Assembly (NCBI GenBank): GCA_017472255.1 | Contig: JAFUQU010000011.1 | Span: 62,001-126,000, forward strand | Direction of reading: 5' to 3' | Length of the DNA stretch: 64,000 bases | From: Clostridia bacterium | GTDB taxonomy: Bacteria; Bacillota; Clostridia; Oscillospirales; CAG-272 | Shown here: positions 41,854 to 50,394 of the stretch, one piece after another | Layout of the letters: each line of letters opens with the position of its first letter | How positions within the stretch are numbered: position 1 is the stretch's first letter | Position numbers and translations under genes: made by a program | Notes under the pieces: model-generated | Databases searched by the model: none | What the model was told of the DNA's origin: nothing | Seen by the model: only the letters and a program-made list of their open reading frames with translations

Positions 41854-43221
41854 ATGACTGAGATCCCATATAAAATCTACCTTGAAGAATCCGAGATGCC
41901 GACGCAGTGGTACAACGTCCGCGCGGATATGAAGAACAAGCCCGCGCCGCTGCTTAATCCGGCTACGCTGAAACCCATCACCTTTGACGAGCTTCGCCCG
42001 GTCTTCTGCGACGAGCTGATCAAACAGGAGCTGGACGACGAGACCGCTTATTTCGACATCCCGACGGAAATCCGCGATTTCTATAAAATGTACCGTCCCT
42101 CGCCGCTGGTGCGCGCCTACTGCCTGGAGAAAAAGCTGGGCACCCCCGCGAAGATTTACTACAAATTCGAGGGCAGCAATACCAGCGGCTCCCATAAGCT
42201 GAATTCCGCCATCGCACAGGCGTACTACGCCAAGAATCAGGGGCTGAAGGGCGTCACTACCGAAACGGGCGCAGGACAGTGGGGAACCGCCCTGTCCATG
42301 GCCTGCTCCTATTTGGGGCTGGACTGCCGGGTTTACATGGTCAAGTGTTCCTACGAGCAGAAGCCCTTCCGCCGGGAGGTTATGCGCACCTACGGCGCAA
42401 ACGTCACCCCCTCCCCCTCCGAAACCACAGAGGTGGGACGCAGAATTCTCGCCGAATTCCCGGGCACCAGCGGCTCGCTGGGCTGCGCCATTTCCGAGGC
42501 GGTGGAAGCCGCCGAGTCCATGGAGGGCTACCGTTATGTGCTGGGCAGCGTGCTCAATCAGGTGCTGCTCCATCAGTCGATCATCGGTCTGGAGACCAAA
42601 ATCGCGCTGGACAAGTATGACATCAAGCCGGACATCATCATCGGATGCGCGGGCGGCGGCTCCAATCTGGGCGGTCTGATTTCGCCTTTCGTTGGTGAAC
42701 AGCTTCGCGGCGAGGCGGAATATCAGTTTATCGCCGTCGAACCGGCATCCTGCCCCAGCCTGACCCGCGGACGCTTCGGCTACGATTACTGCGACACCGG
42801 AAAGGTTTGCCCGCTGGCGAAAATGTACACCCTTGGCTCGGGCTTCATTCCTTCCGCCAGCCACGCCGGCGGTCTGCGCTACCACGGCATGAACAGCGTG
42901 CTCTCCCAGCTGCATCACGACGGCATCATGGAAGCCAGAGCCGTCGAGCAGACGTCGGTTTTCGAAGCCGCCGTCGAATTTGCCCGGGTGGAGGGCATCC
43001 TTCCCGCGCCCGAATCGAGCCACGCCATCCGCGTCGCCATCGACGAGGCGATGAAGTGCAAGGAAACCGGCGAGGAAAAGACCATCGTCTTCGGTCTCAC
43101 CGGCACGGGTTACTTTGATATGTACGCTTACGAGAAGTACAACAACGGCGTCATGAGCGACTACATCCCCACCGACGAGGAAATCGCCCGGGGCGTCGCC
43201 GGTATGCCGAACGTGGAATAA
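41854..43221 (+). CDS. TrpB2-type pyridoxal-phosphate enzyme (tryptophan synthase beta-like)
   Basis: A 455-residue PLP enzyme, the length of TrpB2 rather than TrpB1 (about 400). It has the N-terminal TrpB2 segment PTQWYNVRADMKNKPAPLLN, the PLP-lysine motif KFEGSNTSGSHKLNSA, TETGAGQWGTALSMAC with the general-acid Glu region, and the phosphate-binding IIGCAGGGSNLGG. TrpB2 enzymes condense indole with serine or phosphoserine and often work without TrpA. No trp genes are nearby and it has its own promoter, which fits a stand-alone indole-salvage role. A hairpin terminator lies at 43231-43262. Confidence 0.9.
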   Translation: MTEIPYKIYLEESEMPTQWYNVRADMKNKPAPLLNPATLKPITFDELRPVFCDELIKQELDDETAYFDIPTEIRDFYKMYRPSPLVRAYCLEKKLGTPAKIYYKFEGSNTSGSHKLNSAIAQAYYAKNQGLKGVTTETGAGQWGTALSMACSYLGLDCRVYMVKCSYEQKPFRREVMRTYGANVTPSPSETTEVGRRILAEFPGTSGSLGCAISEAVEAAESMEGYRYVLGSVLNQVLLHQSIIGLETKIALDKYDIKPDIIIGCAGGGSNLGGLISPFVGEQLRGEAEYQFIAVEPASCPSLTRGRFGYDYCDTGKVCPLAKMYTLGSGFIPSASHAGGLRYHGMNSVLSQLHHDGIMEARAVEQTSVFEAAVEFARVEGILPAPESSHAIRVAIDEAMKCKETGEEKTIVFGLTGTGYFDMYAYEKYNNGVMSDYIPTDEEIARGVAGMPNVE

Positions 43222-43230
43222 GCAATATAA

Positions 43231-43262
43231 AGGGGATGTTGCACTAAGGTGCAACATCCCCT
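43231..43262 (+). terminator. Intrinsic terminator after the TrpB-like gene
   Basis: A 14-bp perfect stem AGGGGATGTTGCAC/GTGCAACATCCCCT with a TAAG loop, followed by ATAAAAT. Confidence 0.8.
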
Positions 43263-43265
43263 ATA

Positions 43266-43388
43266 AAATACATCTTGTCGCCCGTCGAGGGCTCCATTTT
43301 TGTGTGCTATGCACACAAAAACCGATGTATTTGGGCGCATACGCGCCCGGGAGCTGTTACAAGTTTTCAACTTGCAACAGCTCCTTTT
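43266..43388 (+). repeat. Cluster of hairpins between convergent genes
   Basis: In order: an outer pairing of AAATACATC with GATGTATTT enclosing the 11-bp hairpin TTTTTGTGTGC/GCACACAAAAA (43297-43321); hairpin GGGCGC/GCGCCC (43333-43348); hairpin GGAGCTGTT...AACAGCTCC with inner CAAGTT/AACTTG (43350-43384), followed on the plus strand by TTTTGATTT. No reading frame is credible. It could be serial terminators or a short structured RNA. Confidence 0.6.
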
Positions 43389-43394
43389 GATTTG

Positions 43395-44678
43395 TCATTT
43401 TCCCTGAATGACCGCAAAGCCGTAAGGCTCCAGCGACAGCCTGCCGTCCGCCGCCAGCGCAGCACCCCGGTCAAGCAGCAAGTCTTCCGTCACTCCGTCG
43501 ATGGCGCAGGTCACGACCTCACCGCTCATGTTGACGGCGGCCGTCAGCTTCAGCCCATCGCACGCGCGAACGAACGCCAGCACCGACGGCGCGTCCGTGT
43601 CAACGAAGGTCATCGAACCCTCCGACAGCGGGCGATTCGCTCGGCGCAGTTCGTCCAGACGCTTCACCAGCGCAAGCCGCGCCTGACCGTCCTCCGTCAG
43701 GATATTCTGCCAATCGATGGTCATGTTCCCGCCATGGAAGCGGTTGGCGTAGATGGAATGCACATTGCCGTCGGCAATTTCGTTGCCCGCGTAGAGGAAC
43801 GGCTCGCCCCGCATGGTGTAGAGCAGGAAAAGCATGGTGTCCGTCGCCGCCCGACCGAAGGTTTTGTCCGGACGCTTCGTCCATGTGCCGGACGCATAGT
43901 CGTGATTCTCCCAGTTGAGCAGCGTGGTTCCGCCGTAAATGTACTTCTCCTCGTATTCCTTCCGCCGCCCGGCGATGTAGGCGGCAGGCTCCGCGCCCTC
44001 CAGCACCTTCTTCATGGACGCGCTGAGCCAGAATTCGTAGATCAGGTCGTAGGCCTCACGCCAGCGCGGCTCGTACAGACCCTCGATGAGCATGATAAAG
44101 TCGTCCTTGATGACCTTGACCCGCCGGCGTCCCTCAATCCAGAAATCGATGGGCACCAGATCGGCCACGTCGCATCGATAGCCGTCGCAGTCGAACTCCC
44201 GGACGAGGTACTCCATGTTCTGCCACATATACTCCCGCAGCTCGGGGTTCCCGTAGTTCAGCTGAGGGAAGCTCCAGTCGCCGATGACCGGCGTGCCGTC
44301 CTCTTTTCGGAGGATGAAGTCGGGGTGCTCGTCGAGGAATACCGCCGTGGGACCGCAGTGGAAGTAAACCAGATCGAACATCACCTTCATGCCCAGCCCG
44401 TGGACGGCTTTGACGAAATGCCGCAGATCGTCGTCCGTGCCGTATTCGGGGTCAACGTGGTAATAATCCTTGATCCGATAGGGGTTGCAGGGATTGTTCA
44501 GCCCGCAGCGCTTCTGATTGCCCGACCAGTATTTCGGGTCGGGGTCGTCGTCCTGAACGAAGGTGGGGCAGAGGTAGACATAATCGGTGCCCAGGCTTTT
44601 CACATGGGGAAGCAGCTTTTCGGCGGCGGTCAGCGTTCCCTCGTTGGTGAAGGTGCGCAGGAAAATCTGATAGATCAT
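43395..44678 (-). CDS. GH13 alpha-amylase family enzyme, copy 1
   Basis: A 427-residue cytoplasmic (no signal) alpha-glucan-active enzyme. GH13 motifs: VMFDLVYFHCGP (region I), DCDGYRCDVADLV (nucleophile Asp in region II), FIMLIEGLY (acid/base Glu, region III) and LLNWENHDYA (region IV His-Asp). Its C-terminal beta domain ends LSLEPYGFAVIQG. It is a tandem paralogue of the gene just upstream (3 bp apart), and they share the FTNEGTL-AA-KLLPH start. It probably cleaves or transfers short alpha-glucosides. Its ATG lies immediately after the upstream stop, with GAGG at the end of that gene. Confidence 0.9.
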   Translation of the reverse strand: MIYQIFLRTFTNEGTLTAAEKLLPHVKSLGTDYVYLCPTFVQDDDPDPKYWSGNQKRCGLNNPCNPYRIKDYYHVDPEYGTDDDLRHFVKAVHGLGMKVMFDLVYFHCGPTAVFLDEHPDFILRKEDGTPVIGDWSFPQLNYGNPELREYMWQNMEYLVREFDCDGYRCDVADLVPIDFWIEGRRRVKVIKDDFIMLIEGLYEPRWREAYDLIYEFWLSASMKKVLEGAEPAAYIAGRRKEYEEKYIYGGTTLLNWENHDYASGTWTKRPDKTFGRAATDTMLFLLYTMRGEPFLYAGNEIADGNVHSIYANRFHGGNMTIDWQNILTEDGQARLALVKRLDELRRANRPLSEGSMTFVDTDAPSVLAFVRACDGLKLTAAVNMSGEVVTCAIDGVTEDLLLDRGAALAADGRLSLEPYGFAVIQGK

Positions 44679-44681
44679 CGC

Positions 44682-46013
44682 TTATTTGACCTCGAGCACC
44701 GCGAAACCGTAAGGCTCCAGCGACAGGCGCAGTTCTCCGTCAAGGCTCCAAGCCGCGCCCCGGCTGAGCAGCGGCACGCCTTCGGTGACGGCGGCGTCGA
44801 TGGCGCAGGCTACAGCCCCGCCGCTCATGTTGGCGGCGCAGATCACCCGCTGACCGTCGGTCTCCCGCTCGTATGCGATGACGGAAGCTCCATCGGAAAC
44901 GAGGAATTTCATGCTTCCGTCCCGAACGGCGGGGATGGTTTTGTGGATGTCCGCCAGCTTGCGCAGATAGTCCATGCGCGCCTGCCCACGTTCGGTCAGC
45001 GCGTTCTGCCAGTCGATGGTCAGGTTCGCGCCATGGAAGCGATTGCCCCAGATGGAATGGCGGCGGGAATCGCAGACTTCGTTGCCGTTGTAGAGCATGG
45101 GAACGCCTTTGAGCGTGTACATCAGCAGAAGCATGATATCCACCGCGTCGCTGCCAAGGGCTTTTTCAAGCCGGTTGTCGTAGGCGTCGCTGGCAATGTC
45201 GTGATTCTCGAAGCAGAGGATGCTCATGCCCTCGCCCAGACGCTCGGACTGGAATTTTTCCCGGTATTCCGCCAGCGTGGACGCGGGCTGACCGTCCCGC
45301 AGCACCTTCACCATGGCTCCCGAGAAACCAAAGTCGTAGTTCAAATCGAACACGCCGATGAAATCCTTCCGCGTGCCCTCGTTGAGCATCAGCAGATCGG
45401 GCTTGATGGCGTCGATGCGGCGGCGTCCCTCCTCCCAGAAGGCGAGGGGAACCGCGTCGCCCACGTCGCAGCGATAGCCGTCCACGTCGAATTCCCGAAC
45501 GTAGTACTCCATGTTCGACCACATATATTCGCACAGCGCGGGGTTATTGTAGTTTAGCTTGGGGAAGCACCACTCCCCCAGCGCGGGCGTTCCGTCCTCG
45601 TTTCGGACGATGAAGTCGGGATGCCCCTCCAGGAAAACCGCGGTGGGACCGCAGTGGAAGTAAACCAGATCGAGCATCACCCGCAGACCGAGCTTATGCG
45701 CCGCATCGATGAAGGCGCGCAGATCGTCGTCACTGCCGTATTCGGAATCGGTGTGGAAGTAATCCTTCATGCGGTAGGGATTCTTCGGATTGTTCAGCCC
45801 GGACGCCTTCTGACGCGCCGACCAGCCGTCCCGGGTCTCATCGTCGTCGTGTACGAAGTTGGGACAGAGGTAAGCGATGTCAGCGCCGATGCTTTTGATG
45901 TGCGGCAACAGCTTTGCGGCGGCGCTGAGCGTGCCCTCGTTGGTGAAAGCGCGCAGGTTGACCTGATAGATCACGGCGCTGTTTGTGTACGCGGGGGGAT
46001 TGTAGGGTCTCAT
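44682..46013 (-). CDS. GH13 alpha-amylase family enzyme, copy 2
   Basis: A 443-residue GH13 enzyme, first of the pair. Motifs: VMLDLVYFHCGP, DVDGYRCDVGDAV (nucleophile Asp), LLMLNEGTRK (acid/base Glu) and ILCFENHDIA. The catalytic triad is complete, no signal peptide is present, and the C-terminal beta domain is short. The acceptor-side residues near region III (NEGTRKDF versus IEGLYEPR) differ from copy 1, suggesting related but not identical substrates. The ATG at 46011-46013 has AAAGGAGGCTCCGTT, below the promoter at 46045-46073; a longer frame to 46046 lacks a ribosome site. Confidence 0.9.
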   Translation of the reverse strand: MRPYNPPAYTNSAVIYQVNLRAFTNEGTLSAAAKLLPHIKSIGADIAYLCPNFVHDDDETRDGWSARQKASGLNNPKNPYRMKDYFHTDSEYGSDDDLRAFIDAAHKLGLRVMLDLVYFHCGPTAVFLEGHPDFIVRNEDGTPALGEWCFPKLNYNNPALCEYMWSNMEYYVREFDVDGYRCDVGDAVPLAFWEEGRRRIDAIKPDLLMLNEGTRKDFIGVFDLNYDFGFSGAMVKVLRDGQPASTLAEYREKFQSERLGEGMSILCFENHDIASDAYDNRLEKALGSDAVDIMLLLMYTLKGVPMLYNGNEVCDSRRHSIWGNRFHGANLTIDWQNALTERGQARMDYLRKLADIHKTIPAVRDGSMKFLVSDGASVIAYERETDGQRVICAANMSGGAVACAIDAAVTEGVPLLSRGAAWSLDGELRLSLEPYGFAVLEVK

Positions 46014-46044
46014 AACGGAGCCTCCTTTATATTTGGTTGCTTCC

Positions 46045-46073
46045 ATTATACCGCATCGGGCGGCGTTTGTCTA
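46045..46073 (-). promoter_or_regulatory. Sigma-A promoter of the GH13 pair
   Basis: Minus-strand TAGACA (46073-46068), 17-bp spacer, TATAAT (46050-46045). Confidence 0.72.
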
Positions 46074-46114
46074 CAAATATATTTCGATGTTTGCAAAAAA
46101 TATTGCGATTTGCG

Positions 46115-47854
46115 TCAGTGGATCGGGTCGAGGAAAATATCCCCGCTTTTCTGGTAATGCATCAGCTGATCGTCGGCGGTGTTGTAGAAGCATTCGTAAT
46201 ATTCCGCGCTGCCGTCGGTGTGAAGCAGAACGATGTCGTAGCTTTCGGTCATGTCGATGTCCGACACATCCTCCGCAATCCGGAACAGCGACTTCCCGCC
46301 GCCATACACATACGCTTGACCGTCCTCGCCCAGCAGCGCCAGCATATAGTCGGTCTCCAGCCGTGCGGACGCGATTTCGGTGACGGTAAGCTCCGCCAGC
46401 AGACGGTCGCCGTTGCCGTCGATGCGCACCTGCCGCACCTCATCGCCCGAAGCGTAGACCACCGCCGCGCCGCAGGCTGCCACAGCCTGTGCCGGACGTT
46501 TGGACAGAACGATTTCGCCGCCGTCGTTGTCAATCCGCCGCAGCGTCTTTCCGCCTACGGTGACGCCCTGCGCGTCCAGCGCGAAGCAGGATACGCCCTC
46601 GGCAACGAACTCGCCGTTCCGATAGAGCTTTCCCGATTCATCCAGCGCCCAGACCACGCCGTTCAAAACCTGCAAATCGATGAAATCGCCCTCATACAGG
46701 ATTTCCCGGGTCAGGTATTCGTCGAAGGTGCCGCCCTCGCTGATGATCTTTTTCAGCGCCCGCATATCGTCCGGGAAATTCATGACCATGTGTGCCGCGT
46801 TCCCCGATTCGGTCAGATACCAGATTTCCGCGCCCTCGTGATGCACCGAGCGGACGGCGTCGTCAGCCAGCAGCGTGTGATCGCCGGTGTAAATCCAGCC
46901 CATATGCAGCCCCTCGCTGTCGATGAACATGGGCATGAGGAATTCATAGGGCGGCTCGGGCGTTTCGTAAGCCCGCCGCCGGTCGAAATCGCTGGAACAG
47001 TACAAACCGCCGGCGTCCAGACTGTTGCTGACGTCCTCGTAAATCACGTGACCCGCAATCGTTTCAGCCAGTCCCTCGGGCAGGGTAATATACATCCCCA
47101 GCCAGTAGCCCATGTCCCCGCGCACCAGCAGCTCGGTCTCGCTGCCGTCCTCCAGAACGAAGCGGAGGCGGTAGGTCGGCGTCACCGCCGATTCCGGCTT
47201 TTCCGTCCATTCGCAGCCCGCCAGCAGACTGTCGGCTAGCGATTTAACCTCGTCCGGGTCGTCGATTTCGCCCAGAACGCAGGGCAGGTTGTCGGTGATG
47301 ATCACCCGCTTGGCAAGTTCGGCGGGGAAGATTTCGTCAAAGGGGACGGTCAGGCTCTTGCCAAGCAAATTTGTGCGCTCGTAGCAGCGGATTACGCCGT
47401 CGGACGTGATGCCCACGATGCGGTAATCGGTGCTGTAATCGCCCCAGGCGTAGATGCTGTCGCCCTCGTCCAGCAGCGTCGCGCCCACAAAGCTGCCGTC
47501 ATATTCGCCGGTGAAGCCGATCAGCGGCGTGTTCACCGTCGCCAGCAGCTCGCCCGGCTCCACGCCGTAGGGGGTGTTGATGGCTTCGTAGGTTATGCCG
47601 TACAGATTGACCATATCCACATAGCAGCCCATGGAATCGTCGAGCGTCTCCGTTCCGATGTCCTCCGAGCTTACAAAGGGCAGATCGACCCCCGTGTGCA
47701 TCCATCGAACCACGCCCACCCCAACGACCGCCACGGCGAACATGGCCGCGCAGGCGGCGATCACACGCGCCGGGATACGCCCTTTCTTCTTCGGCTCGAT
47801 CAGCAGCCCGTCGTCGATTTCGCCGATTGCTTCAAATAATTGCTCCCTTGTCAT
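46115..47854 (-). CDS. Membrane protein co-encoded with the ECF sigma factor (putative anti-sigma factor)
   Basis: A 579-residue protein. A short cytoplasmic N-terminus (MTREQLFEAIGEIDDGLLIE then PKKKGR) is followed by one transmembrane helix (about residues 31-49) and a long extracytoplasmic part with beta-propeller-like repeats toward the C-terminus (GVVWALDESGKLYRNGEFV, VTVGGKTLRRIDNDGG). This is the usual plan of Clostridial anti-sigma factors: the N-terminus holds the sigma factor, the outer domain senses. No zinc-binding HxxxCxxC motif is visible. The ATG overlaps the sigma factor stop by 4 bp (ATGA). The long frame reaching 48139 is only a shadow of the sigma gene. Confidence 0.78.
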   Translation of the reverse strand: MTREQLFEAIGEIDDGLLIEPKKKGRIPARVIAACAAMFAVAVVGVGVVRWMHTGVDLPFVSSEDIGTETLDDSMGCYVDMVNLYGITYEAINTPYGVEPGELLATVNTPLIGFTGEYDGSFVGATLLDEGDSIYAWGDYSTDYRIVGITSDGVIRCYERTNLLGKSLTVPFDEIFPAELAKRVIITDNLPCVLGEIDDPDEVKSLADSLLAGCEWTEKPESAVTPTYRLRFVLEDGSETELLVRGDMGYWLGMYITLPEGLAETIAGHVIYEDVSNSLDAGGLYCSSDFDRRRAYETPEPPYEFLMPMFIDSEGLHMGWIYTGDHTLLADDAVRSVHHEGAEIWYLTESGNAAHMVMNFPDDMRALKKIISEGGTFDEYLTREILYEGDFIDLQVLNGVVWALDESGKLYRNGEFVAEGVSCFALDAQGVTVGGKTLRRIDNDGGEIVLSKRPAQAVAACGAAVVYASGDEVRQVRIDGNGDRLLAELTVTEIASARLETDYMLALLGEDGQAYVYGGGKSLFRIAEDVSDIDMTESYDIVLLHTDGSAEYYECFYNTADDQLMHYQKSGDIFLDPIH

Positions 47855-48408
47855 ATCGAAAATCCCTCCGTTTCCAAATGCCGCCGCAGCTTTTCCCGCA
47901 GACGGCTCAAAATCACGCTCACGTTGTTCTCGCTCACCTTCGCCCGCCCAGCGATGGTCGGGATGGGGTCGCTGTAGAAATAGCGGCGGACGAAAATCAT
48001 CCGTTCCCGTTCGGGCAGCGCGCGGACAAAATCCGACAGGCAGCGGGACAGCTCCCGCATATCCAACGCTTCCTCCGCGCTTTCGCCGCCGGGCAGGCAC
48101 TCCGCCAGCTCGTCCAGCACCAGATTCACCTCGCCGCACCGTTTGGCGGCGGTGAGACGCTTATAGCGGTTGATGGCAATCCGCCGGGTCAGCTTTCCGA
48201 GAAAGGCGGAGAGTAGCTGCGGACGATGGGGCGGGATGGCGTTCCACGCGCCAAGCCAGGTGTCGTTGACGCATTCCTCCGCGTCCTCTCGGCTTTGCAG
48301 GATGGAGCGGGCGATAGACTGGCAGTATCCGCCGTATTTGGCGGCGCAGGCTTCGACGGCGTCGGCGCTGCGCGCCCAGAACAGCTCGACGATTCGGCTG
48401 TCATCCAT
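47851..48408 (-). CDS. ECF-type RNA polymerase sigma factor
   Basis: A 185-residue sigma factor. Region 2 is at about 20-85 (AKYGGYCQSIARSILQSRED then AEECVNDTWLGAWNA, FLGKLTRRIAINRYKR), and region 4 at about 120-178 (LPERERMIFVRRYFYSDPIP then TIAGRAKVSENNVSVILSRL). It is translationally coupled to the putative anti-sigma gene. The ATG at 48406-48408 has GAGGAG 9 bp upstream; the in-frame ATG at 48417 directly abuts that site and is less likely. A candidate self-activated ECF promoter is at 48432-48460. Confidence 0.9.
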   Translation of the reverse strand: MDDSRIVELFWARSADAVEACAAKYGGYCQSIARSILQSREDAEECVNDTWLGAWNAIPPHRPQLLSAFLGKLTRRIAINRYKRLTAAKRCGEVNLVLDELAECLPGGESAEEALDMRELSRCLSDFVRALPERERMIFVRRYFYSDPIPTIAGRAKVSENNVSVILSRLREKLRRHLETEGFSI

Positions 48409-48431
48409 GGTAATCATCTCCTCTCATCCTT

Positions 48432-48460
48432 CTACTCAACGTTTGCGGCGGAATCTTACA
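48432..48460 (-). promoter_or_regulatory. Candidate ECF promoter upstream of the sigma factor gene
   Basis: Minus strand: TGTAAG (48460-48455), 17-bp spacer, GAGTAG (48437-48432), preceded by an A/T-rich TTTTTCG stretch. No sigma-A boxes are present. The TGTAA-n-(C/G)T-AG arrangement is seen upstream of similar ECF operons in gut Clostridia; autoregulation is inferred. Confidence 0.4.
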
Positions 48461-48473
48461 AGGGGGCGAAAAA

Positions 48474-49343
48474 TTATTTTCCCGCGTGCCGGTAATCGGA
48501 GGGCGACATACCAATGCAAGCGACGAACATCCGATAGAAGCCGGAGGGATCGGAGAAGCCAAGCGTCGCGCTGATGGCTTCAATGCTTTCGCAGGTGCTG
48601 CGCAGCAGATATTCGGCGTCGCTGATCACCTGACGCTGGATGTATTTTTTCGGCGGGAAGCCGGTGATTTCGTAAAACAGGCTGCGGAAGTAGGTCTCGC
48701 TGACACAGCACATGGCGGCGAGGTCGCTGATTTTCGTCTGAATGCTGCGCCGCTTTTCCAGATAGAGCAGCGCGGGGAGAATCTTCCGGAAGGAGCCGCT
48801 GCTTGTGACCTTGGAGGGCGCGTCGGCCGTTACCCGCTTCAGGCGGTAAAGCAGGCTGAGCAGGCTCAGCGTACACAGCTTTTCGCCGAAGGGCGCGTTC
48901 TTCTGGCTCTCGTCGATGATGGTTTGCACACAGGCCGCGATGTCCGGATGCTCCGCCGGATGAAGGATGCCGTTGAAGCCCCGCTGCTCCTTGATGATAT
49001 CGTACAGCTCCACGGGGATGGGCAGCCCGCTGTCCAGAATGAGCTTCTCCAGCCGGAGCGCGGTAAACAGCCAGCGGCTTTCGCCGGACGGTTCGCTGAC
49101 CGAAATATGCCGCACGAAGGGGAGAATAATCTGCACGTCGCCCGCGCTGAATTCGAAGCTGTCGGATTCGGTGTAGAGCGTTCCCCGCCCATCCAGGCAG
49201 ATTCCGATTTCCATGGTCTCGTGATAGTGGAAGCGATGGAAGCCGGTCTCGATGAGAAATTCCTGCGTCTCGATGTTCACCGCGCTGCCGGGAATGGGCG
49301 GGCAATATAAAGCGCTGTCCATATCATAGTTTTGTTTTGTCAC
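48474..49343 (-). CDS. AraC family transcriptional regulator
   Basis: A 289-residue regulator with an N-terminal cupin sensor (FHRFHYHETMEIGICLDGRG, GDVQIILPFVRHIS) and a C-terminal double HTH at about 190-287 (TKISDLAAMCCVSETYFRSL, then FYEITGFPPKKYIQ; IEAISATLGFSDPSGFYRMF). It is divergent from the PHP/solute-binding gene pair at 49447 and is the obvious candidate to control it. The start is GTG at 49341-49343 with GAGG 8 bp upstream; an internal ATG at 49322 has no ribosome site. Confidence 0.88.
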   Translation of the reverse strand: MTKQNYDMDSALYCPPIPGSAVNIETQEFLIETGFHRFHYHETMEIGICLDGRGTLYTESDSFEFSAGDVQIILPFVRHISVSEPSGESRWLFTALRLEKLILDSGLPIPVELYDIIKEQRGFNGILHPAEHPDIAACVQTIIDESQKNAPFGEKLCTLSLLSLLYRLKRVTADAPSKVTSSGSFRKILPALLYLEKRRSIQTKISDLAAMCCVSETYFRSLFYEITGFPPKKYIQRQVISDAEYLLRSTCESIEAISATLGFSDPSGFYRMFVACIGMSPSDYRHAGK

Positions 49344-49364
49344 GATTTTTCCTCACTTTCACCC

Positions 49365-49393
49365 TTGATATCTGTTGATAAATCAATTATAAT
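49365..49393 (+). promoter_or_regulatory. Sigma-A promoter of the PHP/solute-binding operon
   Basis: TTGATA (49365-49370), 17-bp spacer, TATAAT (49388-49393). Confidence 0.7.
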
Positions 49394-49413
49394 AGATACA
49401 GAAGCAAAAGTCA

Positions 49414-49432
49414 AGTACAAAGTACCAAGTAC
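49414..49432. repeat. Three AGTAC direct repeats with 7-bp period
   Basis: AGTAC occurs at 49414-49418, 49421-49425 and 49428-49432 in the leader, just before the AAGGAGG ribosome site. It could be a regulatory binding site or a slippage tract. Confidence 0.5.
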
Positions 49433-49446
49433 AAGGAGGAATTTTC

Positions 49447-50394
49447 ATGAGACTTGCAACACTGTATCAAAACGGCAGCTTCTACAAAGGCAATCTGCAC
49501 TCCCACTCCACCGTGTCGGACGGAAAGCATCCGCCAGCGGAGCTTTGCCAGATGTACCGGGAGAAGGGCTATTCCTTCCTGGCCATCACCGACCACAACA
49601 TCTACGGCAGCCACGACGAGCTTTGCACCGACGATTTCATCACCATCCCCGGCACCGAGGTTGACCGCTATTATCCCGACTTCCGGGTGGATCATCTGGT
49701 CTGCATCGGCATCGAGGGAAAGAACACCATCCCCCACGGCGAGCGTTTCCCCCGGCAGATGTGGACGCGGGACGACGCGCAGGAGTTCGTGGACTGGTTT
49801 GGCGAGCGGGGAAATATGGTCTTTTTCGCCCATCCCAACGGATGCAAGATCGACCATCACGACGTCAGCCGCATTGAAGGGCTGGAGGGAATGGAAATCT
49901 TCAACTCGGGCTGCGAAACCATCCTCAAATGCGGTCTGTCCGAGAGCTTCTACGACAATATGCTTTTCCTGCGCCGCCGAACGCCCCATGGAACGCTCCC
50001 CCGCTGCATCGCCAGCGACGACGCCCATCTGGAGATTCGCGATTTCTTCAAGGGCTGGGTGGTGGTCAAGGCCAAGGCGCTGACCCGGGCGGACATTACG
50101 CAGGCTCTGCTGGACGGCAGCTTCTATGCGTCAAGAGGACCGGAAATTCACGATTTCTATATCGAGGACGGGCGCGCTTACTTCGACTGTTCGCCCTGCC
50201 GGACGATCTACCTGTTCTCGGACGGACGGGATTTCGGGCATTTCCACATGGAGGACGCGGGGCATCTGCTGACCCACGCCGAATTCGATGTGGCGGGAAA
50301 GAAGCTGCCCTATCTCCGCGCCGTCTGCGTGAACAGCGAGGGATACGAAGCATGGTCACAGCCCATTGAACTGGATAAGGAGGATAAAAAATGA
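49447..50394 (+). CDS. PHP domain metal-dependent phosphoesterase-like protein
   Basis: A 315-residue protein. PHP motifs: GNLHSHSTVSDGKHPPAEL (His-x-His and Asp), FLAITDHNIYGSHDE, ITIPGTEVDR (Glu), and MVFFAHPNG, later ASDDAHLE (final Asp-His metal ligands). These give a full trinuclear metal site, so a phosphoesterase or related hydrolase activity is likely. It overlaps by 4 bp (ATGA) with the downstream solute-binding lipoprotein gene, suggesting action on material taken up or released at the surface. No signal peptide. The ATG follows AAGGAGGAATTTTC. Confidence 0.87.
   Translation: MRLATLYQNGSFYKGNLHSHSTVSDGKHPPAELCQMYREKGYSFLAITDHNIYGSHDELCTDDFITIPGTEVDRYYPDFRVDHLVCIGIEGKNTIPHGERFPRQMWTRDDAQEFVDWFGERGNMVFFAHPNGCKIDHHDVSRIEGLEGMEIFNSGCETILKCGLSESFYDNMLFLRRRTPHGTLPRCIASDDAHLEIRDFFKGWVVVKAKALTRADITQALLDGSFYASRGPEIHDFYIEDGRAYFDCSPCRTIYLFSDGRDFGHFHMEDAGHLLTHAEFDVAGKKLPYLRAVCVNSEGYEAWSQPIELDKEDKK

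Noticed and set aside
40390..43257. 955-codon open frame on the minus strand
   Set aside because: It is antisense to the DUF4832 and TrpB-like genes, has no ribosome site, shows repetitive low-complexity His/Val/Gly composition, and is a typical shadow frame of GC-rich coding sequence.
43275..45557. 760-codon open frame on the plus strand
   Set aside because: Antisense to the two GH13 genes, which have complete catalytic motifs.
47855..48139. N-terminal extension of the anti-sigma candidate
   Set aside because: It is a shadow of the sigma factor gene in another frame; the ATGA overlap at 47851-47854 fixes the start.
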